From Candidatus Nitrospira neomarina (lineage in GTDB: Bacteria; Nitrospirota; Nitrospiria; Nitrospirales; UBA8639): DNA of 64,000 nt. Positions 55,286-64,000 of the stretch are shown piece after piece. The notes beneath the pieces were generated by a model, which was not told the DNA's origin, did no database searches, and saw only the letters and a list, made by a program, of their open reading frames with translations. The DNA lies in the NCBI RefSeq assembly GCF_032051675.1, contig NZ_CP116968.1:3286001-3350000 (forward strand), read 5' to 3'. How positions within the stretch are numbered: the first letter of the stretch is position 1; each line of letters starts with the position of its first letter. The position numbers were made by a program, and so were the translations under genes.

Positions 55286-58138
55286 ATGACCACGTTCGCC
55301 CACCGCCATATCGGATCAAGTGAGAGCCAAATTCAAGAAATGTTGGGAGCGTTGGGGCTCTCTTCACTCAATGCCCTAATGCAAGCCACGGTTCCGCAGG
55401 AAATTCGCCTCGCCCGATCTTTGGATTTGCCCGCAGCACAATCGGAAGAAGAGGTGCTTGCTGAACTCCGCCACCTCAGCGCACGTAATCAGGTCTATCG
55501 ATCATTTCTCGGCATGGGTTATTACGATTGTCTGACCCCCCCGGTGATTGGACGGAATATTCTGGAAAATCCCGCCTGGTATACCCAATATACGCCTTAT
55601 CAAGCGGAAATTGCCCAGGGACGATTGGAGGCATTACTCAATTTCCAAACCATGGTCGCCGATCTGACTGCGCTTCCCCTGGCAAATGCCTCACTGCTAG
55701 ACGAAGCCACGGCCGCGGCGGAAGCCATGAGTATGTGTCGGGCACTCAGCACCCTGCAGGGACGTACATTTTTCGTCGCGGAGGATTGTCACCCGCAAAT
55801 CATTGGCGTCCTACAGACTCGGGCCAAGCCATTGAATATCTCAATTACCATAGGAAATCCAGATACCTTAGATTTTTCAAACGACGAGACCTTCGGCATT
55901 CTCCTCTCCTATCCGTCCACTGACGGCACGCTTCGCTCCTATGAAGCCCTGGTCCAGAAGGCGCATGAAGCCGGGGCACTCGTCGTGGTCAGTACGGATC
56001 TTCTCGCCCTTACCCTCTTAGTGCCACCCGGAGAATGGGGAGCGGATATCGCGGTGGGGTCATCGCAACGATTTGGGGTTCCGCTGGGCTATGGCGGTCC
56101 CCATGCGGCATTTCTGGCCACAAAAGATTCTTTTAAACGAAACATCCCAGGCCGGATGGTGGGAGTATCCAAGGACGCTCATGGCCAAACGGCATATCGC
56201 TTGGCCCTCCAAACCCGGGAGCAACATATCCGGCGCGATCGAGCAACGAGTAACATTTGTACCGCACAAGTGCTGCTGGCAAATATTGCCGGCATGTATG
56301 CGGTCTACCATGGGCCAGAAGGATTAAAAAACATCGCCACCAATGTTCATCACCTCACTGCGCTCACAGCCGAAGGACTTCGTCGCCTGGGATGTCAACT
56401 CGACTCCAATGCCTTTTTTGATACCCTCCGGGTTCGGTGCCCGCACCTGAGCCCGTCCCAAATCATGAAGAAGGGTCAGCAGAGTTTCATCAATCTTCGA
56501 CAATTTCCAGATGGGTCCTTTGGCATCGCGTTGGACGAAGCGACCACCATCACAGACGTGAGTCAGCTCCTGACCCTTTTCACCGACAATACCTCACTTC
56601 CCTTCTCCTTAAACGATCTGGCGGAACAACTCGGTTCCTCCATCCCAAATACCTTTCATCGCCATTCTCCTTTTCTCACACACCCTGTTTTTCACGACTA
56701 CCATTCCGAGCACGAATTGCTCAGGTATATGTATCGGCTCCAATCGAAGGACCTCTCCCTTGTCCACTCCATGATTCCATTGGGATCATGCACCATGAAG
56801 CTCAATGCGACAACGGAGATGGTTCCCGTGACATGGCCGGAATTCAGTCGGATGCACCCCTTTGCCCCCAGTGACCAAGCGCAAGGGTATCAATTGTTGT
56901 TTCGGCAATTGGAGGCCTGGCTCGCCGAGATCACCGGGTTTGAGGCTGTTTCACTTCAACCCAATGCCGGCTCTCAAGGAGAATATACCGGATTGATGGT
57001 CATTCGGGCCTATCATGAGGAGCGAGGGCAAAAAGGACGGAATATCTGCCTTATTCCGGTTTCCGCGCACGGGACCAACCCCGCCAGTGCGGTCATCGCC
57101 GGATTGAAGGTTGTTCCTGTCGCCTGTGATAACCATGGAAACATCGATATTAAGGATTTAGAAGCCAAGTCAGCCCAATACCATGACACCCTCTCCTGTT
57201 TAATGGTGACCTACCCATCTACCCATGGCGTATTCGAAGAAGGTATCCGCAAGGTTTGTGAAATCGTGCACACGCATGGAGGCCAAGTGTATTTGGATGG
57301 CGCCAATATGAATGCCATGGTTGGCTTGGTGCATCCGGCTGCATTCGGGGCGGATGTGTGCCATCTCAACCTGCACAAAACTTTTTGTATCCCCCACGGT
57401 GGCGGAGGCCCAGGGATGGGCCCCATTGCCGTCGCATCGCACCTGGCACCCTTTCTACCAGGTCATCCCCTGGTACAGGTGGGAGGACCAAAAGGTATCG
57501 GCCCCATCGCCGCTGCCCCGTATGGCAGCCCGAATATTCTTCCCATCTCTTGGGTCTTCATTAAACTCATGGGCGGAGAGGGACTCACCAAAGCCTCACA
57601 AGTGGCCATCCTCAATGCCAACTATATGGCCAACAAATTGGATAAATATTATTCGATGCTCTTTGCCGGTAAAAACGGTATGGCGGCCCACGAATTTATT
57701 TTAGATCTTCGCCCTTTCAAAAAATCAGCGGACATTGAAGTGGAAGATGTGGCCAAACGGCTCATGGATTTCGGATTCCATGCTCCCACGATTTCATGGC
57801 CGGTCCCCGGCACCATGATGATCGAGCCAACCGAAAGTGAATCCAAGGCCGAGTTAGACCGGTATTGCGATGCGCTCATCCTGATCCGCCAGGAAATTGC
57901 CGAAATTGAAGCAGGTCGTCTCCCCCGTGACAATAATCCTTTAAAACATGCGCCCCATACTATTGAGACCATCGCCCAATCCGACTGGCCGCACCCCTAT
58001 TCCCGTGAAACTGCGGCATTTCCAGCCCCCTGGTTACGGCAGCATAAATTCTGGCCATCTGTTTCGAGGATTGATAATGTTTACGGAGACCGGAACCTGA
58101 TATGCACCTGTCCACCCATGGACACCTATTCATCCTAG
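55286..58138 (+). CDS. gcvP: Glycine dehydrogenase (decarboxylating), P-protein, 950 aa
   Basis: Full-length single-chain P-protein of the glycine cleavage system. [18 protein letters not shown] is the classic start. [13 protein letters not shown] is the N-half active-site loop. C-half blocks are [48 protein letters not shown] and the PLP-lysine site [20 protein letters not shown] (Lys at about residue 698). It decarboxylates glycine and passes aminomethyl to the H-protein lipoyl arm, linking to one-carbon metabolism and, in reverse, to glycine synthesis. gcvT and gcvH are not nearby. The symporter gene follows after 73 bp on the same strand. Confidence 0.97.
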   Translation: MTTFAHRHIGSSESQIQEMLGALGLSSLNALMQATVPQEIRLARSLDLPAAQSEEEVLAELRHLSARNQVYRSFLGMGYYDCLTPPVIGRNILENPAWYTQYTPYQAEIAQGRLEALLNFQTMVADLTALPLANASLLDEATAAAEAMSMCRALSTLQGRTFFVAEDCHPQIIGVLQTRAKPLNISITIGNPDTLDFSNDETFGILLSYPSTDGTLRSYEALVQKAHEAGALVVVSTDLLALTLLVPPGEWGADIAVGSSQRFGVPLGYGGPHAAFLATKDSFKRNIPGRMVGVSKDAHGQTAYRLALQTREQHIRRDRATSNICTAQVLLANIAGMYAVYHGPEGLKNIATNVHHLTALTAEGLRRLGCQLDSNAFFDTLRVRCPHLSPSQIMKKGQQSFINLRQFPDGSFGIALDEATTITDVSQLLTLFTDNTSLPFSLNDLAEQLGSSIPNTFHRHSPFLTHPVFHDYHSEHELLRYMYRLQSKDLSLVHSMIPLGSCTMKLNATTEMVPVTWPEFSRMHPFAPSDQAQGYQLLFRQLEAWLAEITGFEAVSLQPNAGSQGEYTGLMVIRAYHEERGQKGRNICLIPVSAHGTNPASAVIAGLKVVPVACDNHGNIDIKDLEAKSAQYHDTLSCLMVTYPSTHGVFEEGIRKVCEIVHTHGGQVYLDGANMNAMVGLVHPAAFGADVCHLNLHKTFCIPHGGGGPGMGPIAVASHLAPFLPGHPLVQVGGPKGIGPIAAAPYGSPNILPISWVFIKLMGGEGLTKASQVAILNANYMANKLDKYYSMLFAGKNGMAAHEFILDLRPFKKSADIEVEDVAKRLMDFGFHAPTISWPVPGTMMIEPTESESKAELDRYCDALILIRQEIAEIEAGRLPRDNNPLKHAPHTIETIAQSDWPHPYSRETAAFPAPWLRQHKFWPSVSRIDNVYGDRNLICTCPPMDTYSS

Positions 58139-58211
58139 ACTTCCTCTAGGCTTTTCATCGACCATTGGATAGCCCGTTCCTATTCGTGATGGGGAAACAG
58201 CATCCAACCAC

Positions 58212-59471
58212 ATGAAAGCCTCCAGCCCGCACCATCTGCTCATTGGCATGCTTTCGGGCATTGTCGTCGGCATTCTCCTGGGTGGGCTTGCACCATCCAT
58301 CGGATTGAGCCTCGCCTTTATCGGTGACCTGTTTTTACAAGCCTTGTTCGCGCTCGTCGTCCCCTTGGTCATGAGCTCAATGATTGTCGGCATTGCCAGC
58401 TTAGGCGATGTGCGGCAACTCGGATCTATTGGCCTTCGCACCATCCTATTTTTCATGACCACGACTGGACTGGCGGTGTTGGTCGGCCTGATCTTGGTCA
58501 TCGTCATTCACCCTGGAACCCCAACCGAACAAGCCGGCCCTGAGACACCAACGGAACAGACCACAAGCCTGTCAGAACGCATAGAAGACAAACCCACGAC
58601 CCTGAGTGATTTGTTTAAATCCATCCTCTCGAGCTTAGTCCCCAAAAATTTATTCGCAGCCATGGCCGAAACACAAATCTTGCCGTTGATTGTTTTTGCC
58701 TTAGTCTTTGGTGGCGTCCTCACCACCATTGGCGAAAAAGGCACGTTAGTCATTCGGGTCTTTGAGGGTATCAACGAGGCTATGATGGCTATCGTCCACC
58801 TGCTCATGTGGATCGCCCCGGTAGGCATCGGCGCCTTGTTAGCGGGGCGGTTAGGGGAGGCCGGAGGGTTCACAGGATTCGGGCCCCAATTAGCGAGTTT
58901 AGGAACCTATGTAGGTACAGTGCTTCTTGCCTTAGCCATTCATGGCTTGGTCACACTTCCTTTATCTTTACGATTTCTCGGTCAACGTTCCGTTCCAGCT
59001 TATGCCAAAGCCATGAGTACCCCACTGATGACCGCCTTCTCAACCAGCTCCAGTTCGGCCACCCTACCCCTCACGATGGAACGCCTGATTGAGGAAGCAA
59101 AGGTTTCTCGACGGGTCGTGAGTTTCGTCGTTCCCCTAGGAGCCACCATCAACATGAATGGGACCGCACTCTATGAAGCGGTAGCCGCCATGTTTATCGC
59201 ACAAACCTATGGAATTGAAATGGGTGTAGGGGAAACCATTGTGGTGTTGCTCACGGCCACCCTCTCTGCGATAGGCGCTGCAGGTATCCCAGAGGCCGGA
59301 CTCGTAACGATGGTCATTGTGCTCAAAGCCGTGGACCTGCCAATTGAAGGCATTTCCCTGATCTTGGTGGTGGATTGGTTTTTAGATCGTTGCAGGACCA
59401 CCGTCAACGTCTGGGGCGATGCCGTCGGGGCAGCCGTCATTGATCGCTGGGAATCTGGTACTAAGGAATAA
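58212..59471 (+). CDS. Dicarboxylate/amino acid:cation symporter, 419 aa
   Basis: A DAACS-family (GltP/DctA) Na+ or H+ coupled transporter. Hallmarks are LFLQALFALVVPLVMSSMIVGIA, the serine-rich re-entrant loop FSTSSSSATLP, NMNGTALYEAVAAMFIAQ (NMNGT-type block), and the last-helix DRCRTTVNVWGDAVGA, which carries substrate-binding Asp, Arg and Asn. About eight transmembrane segments are evident. Likely substrates are glutamate, aspartate or C4-dicarboxylates. It lies just downstream of gcvP and is probably co-transcribed, so amino acid uptake is a fair guess. Confidence 0.93.
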   Translation: MKASSPHHLLIGMLSGIVVGILLGGLAPSIGLSLAFIGDLFLQALFALVVPLVMSSMIVGIASLGDVRQLGSIGLRTILFFMTTTGLAVLVGLILVIVIHPGTPTEQAGPETPTEQTTSLSERIEDKPTTLSDLFKSILSSLVPKNLFAAMAETQILPLIVFALVFGGVLTTIGEKGTLVIRVFEGINEAMMAIVHLLMWIAPVGIGALLAGRLGEAGGFTGFGPQLASLGTYVGTVLLALAIHGLVTLPLSLRFLGQRSVPAYAKAMSTPLMTAFSTSSSSATLPLTMERLIEEAKVSRRVVSFVVPLGATINMNGTALYEAVAAMFIAQTYGIEMGVGETIVVLLTATLSAIGAAGIPEAGLVTMVIVLKAVDLPIEGISLILVVDWFLDRCRTTVNVWGDAVGAAVIDRWESGTKE

Positions 59472-59669
59472 TTCCCTCTCCTCCCCCAAACCCCATTTTT
59501 GCTAGAACTTCGCTAGAGAAATGCCCCCGAGAACAAGATTTTGCTCCCTTTTTCCGGGTTGACGCATGCCGCTTTTCGGCCCGGCATCACCAATAATCGA
59601 TAGGACATTATAAAAGACAAGATGGATTCCCGATAAAAACTGTGAATGACAGCGGAGGAAAGATATTGT

Positions 59670-60596
59670 CTAGAGTCCCTTGCGATCTTCTCGCGGAATA
59701 GTCAGCTTGGCATCAAGAAAATCCTGGTGACTGAGATCCATGCCTTTCGCAATGCTTCGAATTTCCTCAATCTCCTCAAAAGAAGTCTGTTCGGCCGCAT
59801 TGGCCACTTCAAATAAACAATGGAGAAACTCTTTCCGTTCAGTCCTCGTCGTTAATTCCTTAAAACGTTTCACCAATCGTACGCTATCCAACCCCCGGAA
59901 AATCCGGTGATGACTAATTTCCGCCACCAGTTGCGCCTGTTCGTCTGTTAATGCCCAATGACGTTTAAGTACGGCACTCATGGCCGTGGTTTCTACTGAA
60001 TCCACCACATGATCAACGCCGGCTACTCGTGCCATCAATCCTGCCGCCAGACACAGCTTGCGAATCTCAGTATCAGGGAGATCAAAGGTGATGCCCCGAT
60101 CACGCAATTCCATCGTGACCTGGAAATAAATGGTGTTTTTAATGAAATCTTCCAATCGACTTTCACGATCATGCTCGTCGGTATAACGCTGCCCCCGCAG
60201 ATTCAATATTTGCCGAAATGGTCGTCGAAGATGTTCTAAAAACCCGCTACTCCCCTCCTCAAGATCGGCCCTAAGCTGTTGGACCACTTCTGTTTGTTGA
60301 TCCCCACCGGATGTTTCTGAGGACAGAAGCTTTCCAAGCGTCGCTAAAGCCAGAGCTTTATCCTCTGCCGATCCCATACGTCCTAGCACCCGATGTAAAA
60401 GACGTTGCCGTTCTTCCTCGCTCACCGGGGAAACCATATACAGCTCCAATTCCATCCATTCCTCTCCGGAAATATCCGGCAATTGAAACAAGAGTTCTTT
60501 TAATCCGTTCACTTCGGTGGACGACAGTTTCCCATCAGCCCATGCGGCACCGATCAAAAGTTTGCCAAGTTCAAGAATAAAGCTTTTATCGACCAT
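59670..60596 (-). CDS. TerB-like domain protein, 308 aa
   Basis: LELGKLLIGAAWADGKLSSTEVNGLKELL (~8-36) is a TerB-type helical start, where the DGKL acidic turn is usual. The second half (LCLAAGLMARVAGVDHVVDSVETTAMSAVLKRHW, ~183-216) looks like a second TerB copy, so this may be a tandem TerB protein. The proteins are cytosolic, helical and of uncertain role, associated with tellurite/stress-response clusters, but no ter genes adjoin. No signal peptide or membrane segment. Confidence 0.78.
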   Translation of the reverse strand: MVDKSFILELGKLLIGAAWADGKLSSTEVNGLKELLFQLPDISGEEWMELELYMVSPVSEEERQRLLHRVLGRMGSAEDKALALATLGKLLSSETSGGDQQTEVVQQLRADLEEGSSGFLEHLRRPFRQILNLRGQRYTDEHDRESRLEDFIKNTIYFQVTMELRDRGITFDLPDTEIRKLCLAAGLMARVAGVDHVVDSVETTAMSAVLKRHWALTDEQAQLVAEISHHRIFRGLDSVRLVKRFKELTTRTERKEFLHCLFEVANAAEQTSFEEIEEIRSIAKGMDLSHQDFLDAKLTIPREDRKGL

Positions 60597-60793
60597 CCCT
60601 ATCCTCCCTTTCTGTAGACTCTAGGCTTAACATACCTGTAATTCACCAGGCTCGCCTGCCTCGTCAACAAGATTCATAATGATATGGGAAATTCTAGGGT
60701 CAGTATACCGAAGGGAATCCAGAGGCTAAAGAACCCGGTGAAATGAGGAACAAGCGGCACCCCCGCCACCGACCGAAACCGACGCGAAGATAC

Positions 60794-61240
60794 TTATGAA
60801 TTACCGGTGAAACCATGGGAATCCAGAATTGCTCTCAACACATCTTTCCACGTGACAACACCCAAAACTTCTCCACCAATGGTCGTGATGGGGAGGCAAG
60901 AGACCCCTCGGGCTAACATTAGTTCGGCCGCTTCCTGCAAAGAGCAGGATGAACGAACCGTCACCGGATGATGCGACATAATTTGATGGACACGTTTATT
61001 GAGGGTCGCTCGATCCCGGGTGGTTTCCGACATCGTTCCGACAAACGGACTGACGGCTTTCAACATATCCCGGTCGGAAATTATTCCCACTAGCTTGTCA
61101 TTGTCCACGACGAGTAGATGATGAAAGGGGACTTTCTTGAAGATATCCTTGACCACCTCAAGTGGATCATCCATCTCAACGGTCACAACTCTGGACGTCA
61201 TAATTCTGCCGATTACCCTGGTTCTCGTCTCTGACTCCAC
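60794..61240 (-). CDS. Tandem CBS-domain protein, 148 aa
   Basis: Two CBS motifs cover the protein: IMTSRVVTVEMDDPLEVVKDIF...HHLLVVDNDKLVGIISDRDML (~14-62) and IMSHHPVTVRSSCSLQEAAELML...CLPITTIGGEVLGVVTWKDVLRAI (~87-140). CBS pairs bind adenosine nucleotides or similar ligands and act as sensors. GTG 61240 is taken as start; ATG at residue 14 is an alternative. It is downstream of the TerB gene only in map order; both lie on the minus strand, with the CBS gene first and 197 bp between. Confidence 0.9.
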   Translation of the reverse strand: MESETRTRVIGRIMTSRVVTVEMDDPLEVVKDIFKKVPFHHLLVVDNDKLVGIISDRDMLKAVSPFVGTMSETTRDRATLNKRVHQIMSHHPVTVRSSCSLQEAAELMLARGVSCLPITTIGGEVLGVVTWKDVLRAILDSHGFTGNS

Positions 61241-61656
61241 CTTACGAAGTCCTCATGGTATAGGGTGACTGAAATCAGTCCTTTCCACAATACTTGGCCG
61301 TCAGCTGCAATAGCCGTCACCCTTCCTATTCGGCATCCTAGAAATAAAAGTTTACAGGTGGGTTTGTACTTCGTCCCATCAACATTGCAATGGGCAAGGG
61401 GGCGTCAATCATTGGGAAAGCCCTTCTGTCCGCAGGATTCCACAGAGCAGTCCTTGGAAGAATCCCGGGCCAAGACTGCGAATACCTACTTCACTTGTTA
61501 CACAATTTCAGCATTCGCCTACTAGGCTCATTGCCCTGTTCACCTCAGGAAGGGGGCCTTCCTCGCTCTCGTCTTCATACCACAGTACGTGAGATCATCT
61601 TGTTGCAGATTCATGGGATCTTTGCACCCGTCGCTCGTCGGAGTTGAACAAAAGAT
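61241..61656. other. Intergenic gap upstream of CBS gene
   Basis: No gene seen; a plus-strand open frame at 61265-61525 has no ribosome-binding site and no recognisable content. Confidence 0.4.
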
Positions 61657-62043
61657 TCATGTCGATGAATGGGGCAGGGTACTCAGCAGTTCTTTCACAA
61701 GGCTCACCAGATCACTCAGGAGAAAGGGTTTAGGGAGTGTGCGGGTTGCACCAAACTCAGCCGCCTCTACCAAAAATTCTAAATCACGGTTCCCACCCCC
61801 CGACATGGCAATTATCAATGGAGGTGAAGGTGTCCCAGCAAGTTCCCGTATTACTTCTAGCCCGTCCATTTCAGGCATGAGCACATCTGTAATGACCAGA
61901 TCAACAGGACTCTCATGATAGAGCCTCAATCCTAGTCGGCCATTGGAGGCCGTCCGAACGTCATACCCTTCCATTACCAACCGATCTCTCAAAGCTGAAC
62001 ATAATTCGGAGTTATCGTCTAGAAGTAAAATTTTCGCTTTCAC
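61657..62043 (-). CDS. Single-domain response regulator, 128 aa
   Basis: A receiver domain alone: LLLDDN acidic pair (~9-10), phosphoacceptor Asp53 in ITDVLMPEMDG, Ser in MSGGG (~80) and Lys in LPKPF (~107). No output domain. It probably acts by protein contact after phosphorylation. It lies 126 bp downstream of the regulator gene at 62170 on the same strand, and the two differ substantially. Confidence 0.92.
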   Translation of the reverse strand: MKAKILLLDDNSELCSALRDRLVMEGYDVRTASNGRLGLRLYHESPVDLVITDVLMPEMDGLEVIRELAGTPSPPLIIAMSGGGNRDLEFLVEAAEFGATRTLPKPFLLSDLVSLVKELLSTLPHSST

Positions 62044-62169
62044 ATATCCACCTCACCAGGGTCTCGATACCGTTCCTCCCGACGTAACATTGTATATTTT
62101 TTGTGGGTGTTGTCGGATTTCATGGTCAAGAAATTAATGCCATTTCCTCACAAAAGGCCTTTGAGAAGT

Positions 62170-62541
62170 CTATTGTTTACCTGCCCGGGACACCAACGCC
62201 AGAAGCTCTTGAAAATCAAATGGTTTTGACAGAAGAGCAAAAGCCCCTGCTTGTTTTGCTTCCTTTTCAATTTCCTTTGTCATATTACCACTCACGAGAA
62301 TGACTCGCACATCCTGTCCCTTCACACGATAGGACAGGGCTTTGAGAAAATCGATCCCATTGATAACGGGCATATGATAATCTGATATGATGATATCCAC
62401 GTCGAGCCCTCCATCCAACAAGACTAAGGCCTCCCGACCATCCTCGGCTTCCTTAGCTGTAAAGCCGTGACTCTCCAAATACAGACGCAAGGCCTGCCTG
62501 TAAGGCCGGTCGTCTTCAATTAATAGAATTGGTTTTTTCAT
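62170..62541 (-). CDS. Single-domain response regulator, 123 aa
   Basis: ATG 62541 (MKKPILLIEDD) is chosen; the frame is open further upstream to 62622 but that adds non-receiver residues. Acidic pair at 10-11, phosphoacceptor Asp54 in ISDYHMPVING, VSGNMT, and Lys in LSKPFDF. The blocks SDYHMPV, SGNMT and KPF resemble those of the regulator at 40713 (SDNHMPV, SGNVT, KPY), so they may be paralogs. Likely co-transcribed with the regulator at 61657. No kinase adjoins. Confidence 0.9.
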   Translation of the reverse strand: MKKPILLIEDDRPYRQALRLYLESHGFTAKEAEDGREALVLLDGGLDVDIIISDYHMPVINGIDFLKALSYRVKGQDVRVILVSGNMTKEIEKEAKQAGAFALLSKPFDFQELLALVSRAGKQ

Positions 62542-63109
62542 ATGGTACGCCCATGGAATAGCCACATAGGTGTCGGAGATCACTCCTTGGCCTGCGACCT
62601 CGCCTATCGTTCCCAGGTTCATGAATCGCTACCTGATAAAAAGTTTATCAATCAATTGGTCCCAGTTCCGCCCAACTTCCTATATAAGCAAAAGTATTGC
62701 CAAGCTCTTCCTGCCATAGCTTTCAATAAATTATTTGAAGTAACATCTTGAAATTAAAAGTAAAATTTTCTTAGCGCTCTACCCGTTATCTATTAGGAGT
62801 GAGGAAAGTCCCAATTCAGTTATCTAAATGGATAAGGGGCGTATCCCTTGTGATGCTTGTAGAACAAGGCATTTAGAAGATGCCTAAGGAAATATTTATC
62901 ATCCTTCCTACAACCTCCTGGTTTTCTCAAGAAACGAGAAAACGTCTCTAGCGATGAGACGGGGGCACAATCTCTTCACCCAGAGCCTTTAAAGGGCTTC
63001 TTATGCCGAACATGCCTCTCATTTCTCATTTGATACCCTATGAGAAACTTGCTAAAAGAAATCTCCAAGTTTTCTTCATCCACTCCTAACTTTTGATTGC
63101 CCCTGAAGT
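62542..63109. other. Intergenic gap before the 2OG oxygenase gene
   Basis: No gene seen. AT-rich stretches 62690-62780 could hold promoters for the divergent genes, but no confident pair of promoter boxes was found. Confidence 0.4.
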
Positions 63110-63760
63110 ATGAAATCCAATTTCTCTCAATTTCATCCTGACCGATTTTCGTTTGCCGAGGATCCGGTGTTGATCCTGGAAGATTTTTGGAGTCAGGAAG
63201 AACGGAAGGTTGTTCGGGAAGCCATGGCACAATCAAAATGGATTGCCCTGGCCGATATGCCACCCGTGGCTCAAGCCTTTCCCAATTGCGGAAATTGGCA
63301 GAAATCGGACATTGGCCACTCTGAGGCTACTTACTTCATCCAACGGGTCGGAATGTCCTGCATTGCCGCCTATGTTGAATCCTTCCCACACATCAAAAAG
63401 CGACATGTTAATTTTAACTATTATTCGTATGGCGCGGGTGATTGTCTCCCAACCCACGACGATACCGACGACCTCTATACCTATGCCGAGGGTCGTCGAC
63501 CGCCAACTCGTCGTCTCGCCTTGGTCACCTATTTCCATGAGGAGTGGCATCCGGACTGGGGAGGGGAACTTATCTTGTATGGTCCTCCCACGAACTCTAA
63601 AAAGAATACGTCATTACAGGTGACACATTGCATTCCTCCATTGCCGGGATCATTGGTCATTTTCGCGGTGCCTCGACAACATCGGGTCTGCCGGGTAGAC
63701 ATTCTTGCAGGAGACCATACACGCCTTTCCATCGCCGGATGGTTCATGACGGAGCATTGA
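63110..63760 (+). CDS. 2-oxoglutarate/Fe(II)-dependent oxygenase (prolyl 4-hydroxylase-like), 216 aa
   Basis: The double-stranded beta-helix core is readable. RHVNFNYYSYGAGDCLPTHDDTDD gives the iron ligands HxD; PRQHRVCRVD gives the distal His; TRLSIAGWF gives the Arg that binds 2-oxoglutarate. WGGELILYGPP is the usual connecting strand. The family hydroxylates proteins or small molecules using O2. It has no signal peptide and stands alone. Substrate unknown. ATG 63110 is the clear start. Confidence 0.88.
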   Translation: MKSNFSQFHPDRFSFAEDPVLILEDFWSQEERKVVREAMAQSKWIALADMPPVAQAFPNCGNWQKSDIGHSEATYFIQRVGMSCIAAYVESFPHIKKRHVNFNYYSYGAGDCLPTHDDTDDLYTYAEGRRPPTRRLALVTYFHEEWHPDWGGELILYGPPTNSKKNTSLQVTHCIPPLPGSLVIFAVPRQHRVCRVDILAGDHTRLSIAGWFMTEH

Positions 63761-63937
63761 AACACTTCACACCACCCGAACATATTTCAATCCTATCATT
63801 TCTACTCCGGAAGAGATCCCAGTTCTAAAGGCTGGGATGCAGCAAAGCTTCCCAGCTTAAAGTTCCATAATGTGAAGGTTCACAAAGTGCCTCAGTTGGG
63901 TGAGACGTTGCCAAACCCTAGCGAGCTGTTGAAAAAT

Positions 63938-64000
63938 TCAAACTTTCTCTGAGAGCTTTTTAGGATCAAAAACTTCACGACCTTCCATGAGCAAAGCAGG
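63938..64000 (-). CDS. 3' end of a gene continuing beyond the right edge
   Basis: The minus frame is open from the edge and ends at TGA 63938, giving 20 residues: PALLMEGREVFDPKKLSEKV. The GREVFDP-like text recalls the end of nucleotide-sugar dehydrogenases (GRN-DP), but the match is too short to name. It could also be chance. Confidence 0.3.
   Translation of the reverse strand, partial: PALLMEGREVFDPKKLSEKV

Noticed and set aside
63110-63263. Minus-strand frame opposite the 2OG oxygenase start
   Set aside because: The plus strand encodes a clear 2OG-Fe(II) oxygenase; the minus frame has no motif.

Overview
This 64 kb window comes from a bacterial chromosome of moderate GC content, most likely a Nitrospira or close relative (Nitrospirota). 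This is inference. It rests on the overall gene content and on dispersed intergenic palindromic repeats of a kind I associate with Nitrospira genomes. No marker gene such as nitrite oxidoreductase lies in the window. There are no rRNA genes, CRISPR arrays, complete insertion sequences or phage modules. The content is mostly housekeeping and accessory genes on both strands, with wide gaps, several decayed genes and a few repeats.

Region by region: 1-6.2 kb holds the 5' two thirds of an alpha-glucan phosphorylase gene, a hypothetical gene, a UvrD-type helicase overlapping a secreted HExxH protein, and tRNA-Arg(CCG) and tRNA-Lys(CTT). From 6.7 to 11 kb is a surface-polysaccharide patch: a GT4 glycosyltransferase, an SGNH hydrolase, a wrecked UDP-GlcNAc 2-epimerase gene and a GT2 glycosyltransferase. 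A fatty acid hydroxylase/sterol desaturase follows. From 12 to 21 kb lie a membrane protein, two convergent CPBP intramembrane proteases whose ends overlap, and a run of secreted or lipid-anchored proteins of unknown function. That run contains a partial gene duplication and one integron-attC-like structure.

From 22 to 38 kb: a large GH94 phosphorylase closely resembling 1,2-beta-oligoglucan phosphorylase, secreted hypotheticals, a GT2 enzyme, a purine-salvage pair (adenine deaminase and hypoxanthine phosphoribosyltransferase), an SLT-type lipoprotein, a membrane GAF protein beside a SulP anion transporter, and an apparently 5'-truncated surface protein with YadA-like head repeats. From 38 to 52 kb: a metallo-beta-lactamase/receiver-like/GAF fusion, a lone response regulator, a membrane spermidine-synthase-like protein, an RRM RNA-binding protein, a class 3 lipase, a DUF4168 protein, the nucleosidase PpnN, a frameshifted truncated-haemoglobin gene, a TPR protein and an HU protein with a very strong terminator.

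From 52 to 64 kb: an amidohydrolase, glycine dehydrogenase GcvP followed by a dicarboxylate/amino acid symporter, a TerB-like protein, a CBS-pair protein, two single-domain response regulators, a 2OG-Fe(II) oxygenase, and the last codons of a gene running off the right edge.

I did not find a clearly new multi-gene system. The most unusual items are the MBL/receiver-like/GAF fusion, the GH94 beta-1,2-glucan phosphorylase, the dispersed MITE-like repeats, the attC-like site next to a partial duplication, and the decayed wecB and haemoglobin genes.
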